NCBI GenBank assembly: GCA_050699055.1
Contig: JBOHCT010000226.1
Span: 1-5,830, forward strand
DNA length: 5,830 nucleotides
Origin: JBOHCT01 sp050699055
GTDB taxonomy: Bacteria; Actinomycetota; Actinomycetes; Streptosporangiales; JBOHCT01
Direction of reading: 5' to 3'
Shown here: positions 5,112 through 5,830 of the stretch, piece by piece
How positions within the stretch are numbered: the stretch's first letter is position 1
How the letters are laid out: every line of letters begins with the position of its first letter
The notes under the pieces: generated by a model
Told to the model about the DNA's origin: nothing
Databases searched by the model: none
The model's input: the letters and a program-made list of their open reading frames with translations, nothing else
Position numbers and translations under genes: made by a program

Positions 5112-5830
5112 CCCCTCAGGAGGCGGTCGAGCGGACGCTCGCCCTCTCACGTTCCGACGACTGCGTGGTCATCGCCGACGAGACCAGCACGGCCAACCTG
5201 CGGTTCGCCGACAACACGCTCACGACCAACGGCACGGCGCGGGACCGGAGGCTGACCGTCGTCGCCATCCGCCGGGGCGCGAGCGGCGCCTCCGTGGGGG
5301 TCGTGTCGCGCTCCGGCGACATCACCGACCCCGAGGACGTCGTACGCGCGGCGGAGTCGGCCGCGCGGGAGAACCTCCCGGCAGCCGACGCGCGCCCGCT
5401 CGTAGGGTCCGCCGACGCGGGCACCGGGTCCGCCTGGGACGAGCCCGCGGCGGAGACGTCGATTGGGGTGTTCGAGGGCCTCGCGCCCGCACTCGGCGAG
5501 GCGTTCGGTCGCGCGGACGCCGGGGACCGTCGGCTGTACGGCTACGCGGAGCATTCGCTGGTCTCCACCTACCTGGCCACCTCGAGCGGTGTGCGCCTGC
5601 GCCACGACCAGCCCGGCGGCAAGATCGAGCTCAACGCGAAGTCCGCCGACCTCGGGCGTTCGGCCTGGGTAGGCCAGCGGACACGCGACTTCTCCGACGT
5701 CGACGCGGCTCTGCTCGACCGCGGTCTCGCCCGGCGTCTCGCGTGGGCGGAGCGCCGCATCGAGCTGCCTCCCGGGCGCTACGAGACGATCCTGCCGCCG
5801 TCAGCGGTGGCCGATCTTTTCGTGTACGCC
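5108..5830 (+). CDS. tldE: TldE/PmbA protease subunit, 3'-truncated
   Basis: The frame opens at ATG 5108 and stays open to the right edge, giving 241 residues of a protein expected to be about 450. It begins MTPQEAVERTLALSRSDDC; the first 90 residues show the TldD/PmbA N-terminal domain pattern (LRFADNTLTTNGTARDRRLTV in part, then SVGVVSRSGDI and an Ala-rich helix with AAESAAREN). A later stretch, ELPPGRYETILPPSAVADL, sits where TldD has EPGAYDLVIDPSNLWLTIHE; the visible part of that stretch carries no HExxxH, as expected for the non-catalytic partner. TldE is needed with TldD to form the closed protease chamber. The ATG overlaps the tldD stop (ATGA) and has a strong ribosome-binding site, so the two are cotranscribed and probably made in equal amounts. 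The C-terminus is not visible. Confidence 0.9.
   Translation, partial: MTPQEAVERTLALSRSDDCVVIADETSTANLRFADNTLTTNGTARDRRLTVVAIRRGASGASVGVVSRSGDITDPEDVVRAAESAARENLPAADARPLVGSADAGTGSAWDEPAAETSIGVFEGLAPALGEAFGRADAGDRRLYGYAEHSLVSTYLATSSGVRLRHDQPGGKIELNAKSADLGRSAWVGQRTRDFSDVDAALLDRGLARRLAWAERRIELPPGRYETILPPSAVADLFVYA

Overview
The window reads as ordinary chromosomal DNA of a high-GC Gram-positive bacterium (Actinomycetota). The grounds are a very G/C-rich third codon position in every gene, a GTG start, and a fabG-fabI pair whose proteins closely resemble mycobacterial MabA and InhA. I cannot name the genus. I see no rRNA, tRNA, CRISPR array, insertion sequence or phage gene.

Layout: (1) 1-989, plus strand: the C-terminal half or so of a RecD-family helicase (exodeoxyribonuclease V alpha subunit), cut by the left edge. 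(2) 990-1070: a short spacer with an unusual density of small repeats (a 12-bp palindrome over the recD stop, two direct repeats 19 bp apart, and a flanking 9-bp inverted repeat). (3) 1071 to about 1925, plus strand: an unrecognised exported protein with a signal peptide, a two-copy 30-residue-period repeat, a Pro/Ser/Thr-rich stalk and a C-terminal membrane anchor. Its frame has no stop before it meets the convergent fabI gene and formally stays open to 2540. (4) 1926-3456, minus strand: fabG then fabI, a two-gene operon for the two reductive steps of type II fatty-acid elongation. (5) 3457-3605: a divergent promoter region. (6) 3606-5830, plus strand: tldD and the first 241 codons of tldE, overlapping by 4 nt, which encode the two halves of the TldD/TldE metalloprotease.

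How the genes relate: FabG reduces beta-ketoacyl-ACP and FabI reduces enoyl-ACP, so that operon covers two of the four steps of a FAS-II cycle. TldD carries the metal site and TldE is its non-catalytic partner. RecD and the surface protein have no evident functional link to either pair; I read this as housekeeping genes side by side rather than one system.

The points most worth a second look are the missing stop codon of the surface-protein gene, the repeat-rich spacer before it, a probable leaderless start for tldD, and the inhibitor-contact residues and short substrate loop of this FabI. I found no convincing sign of a novel multi-gene system.
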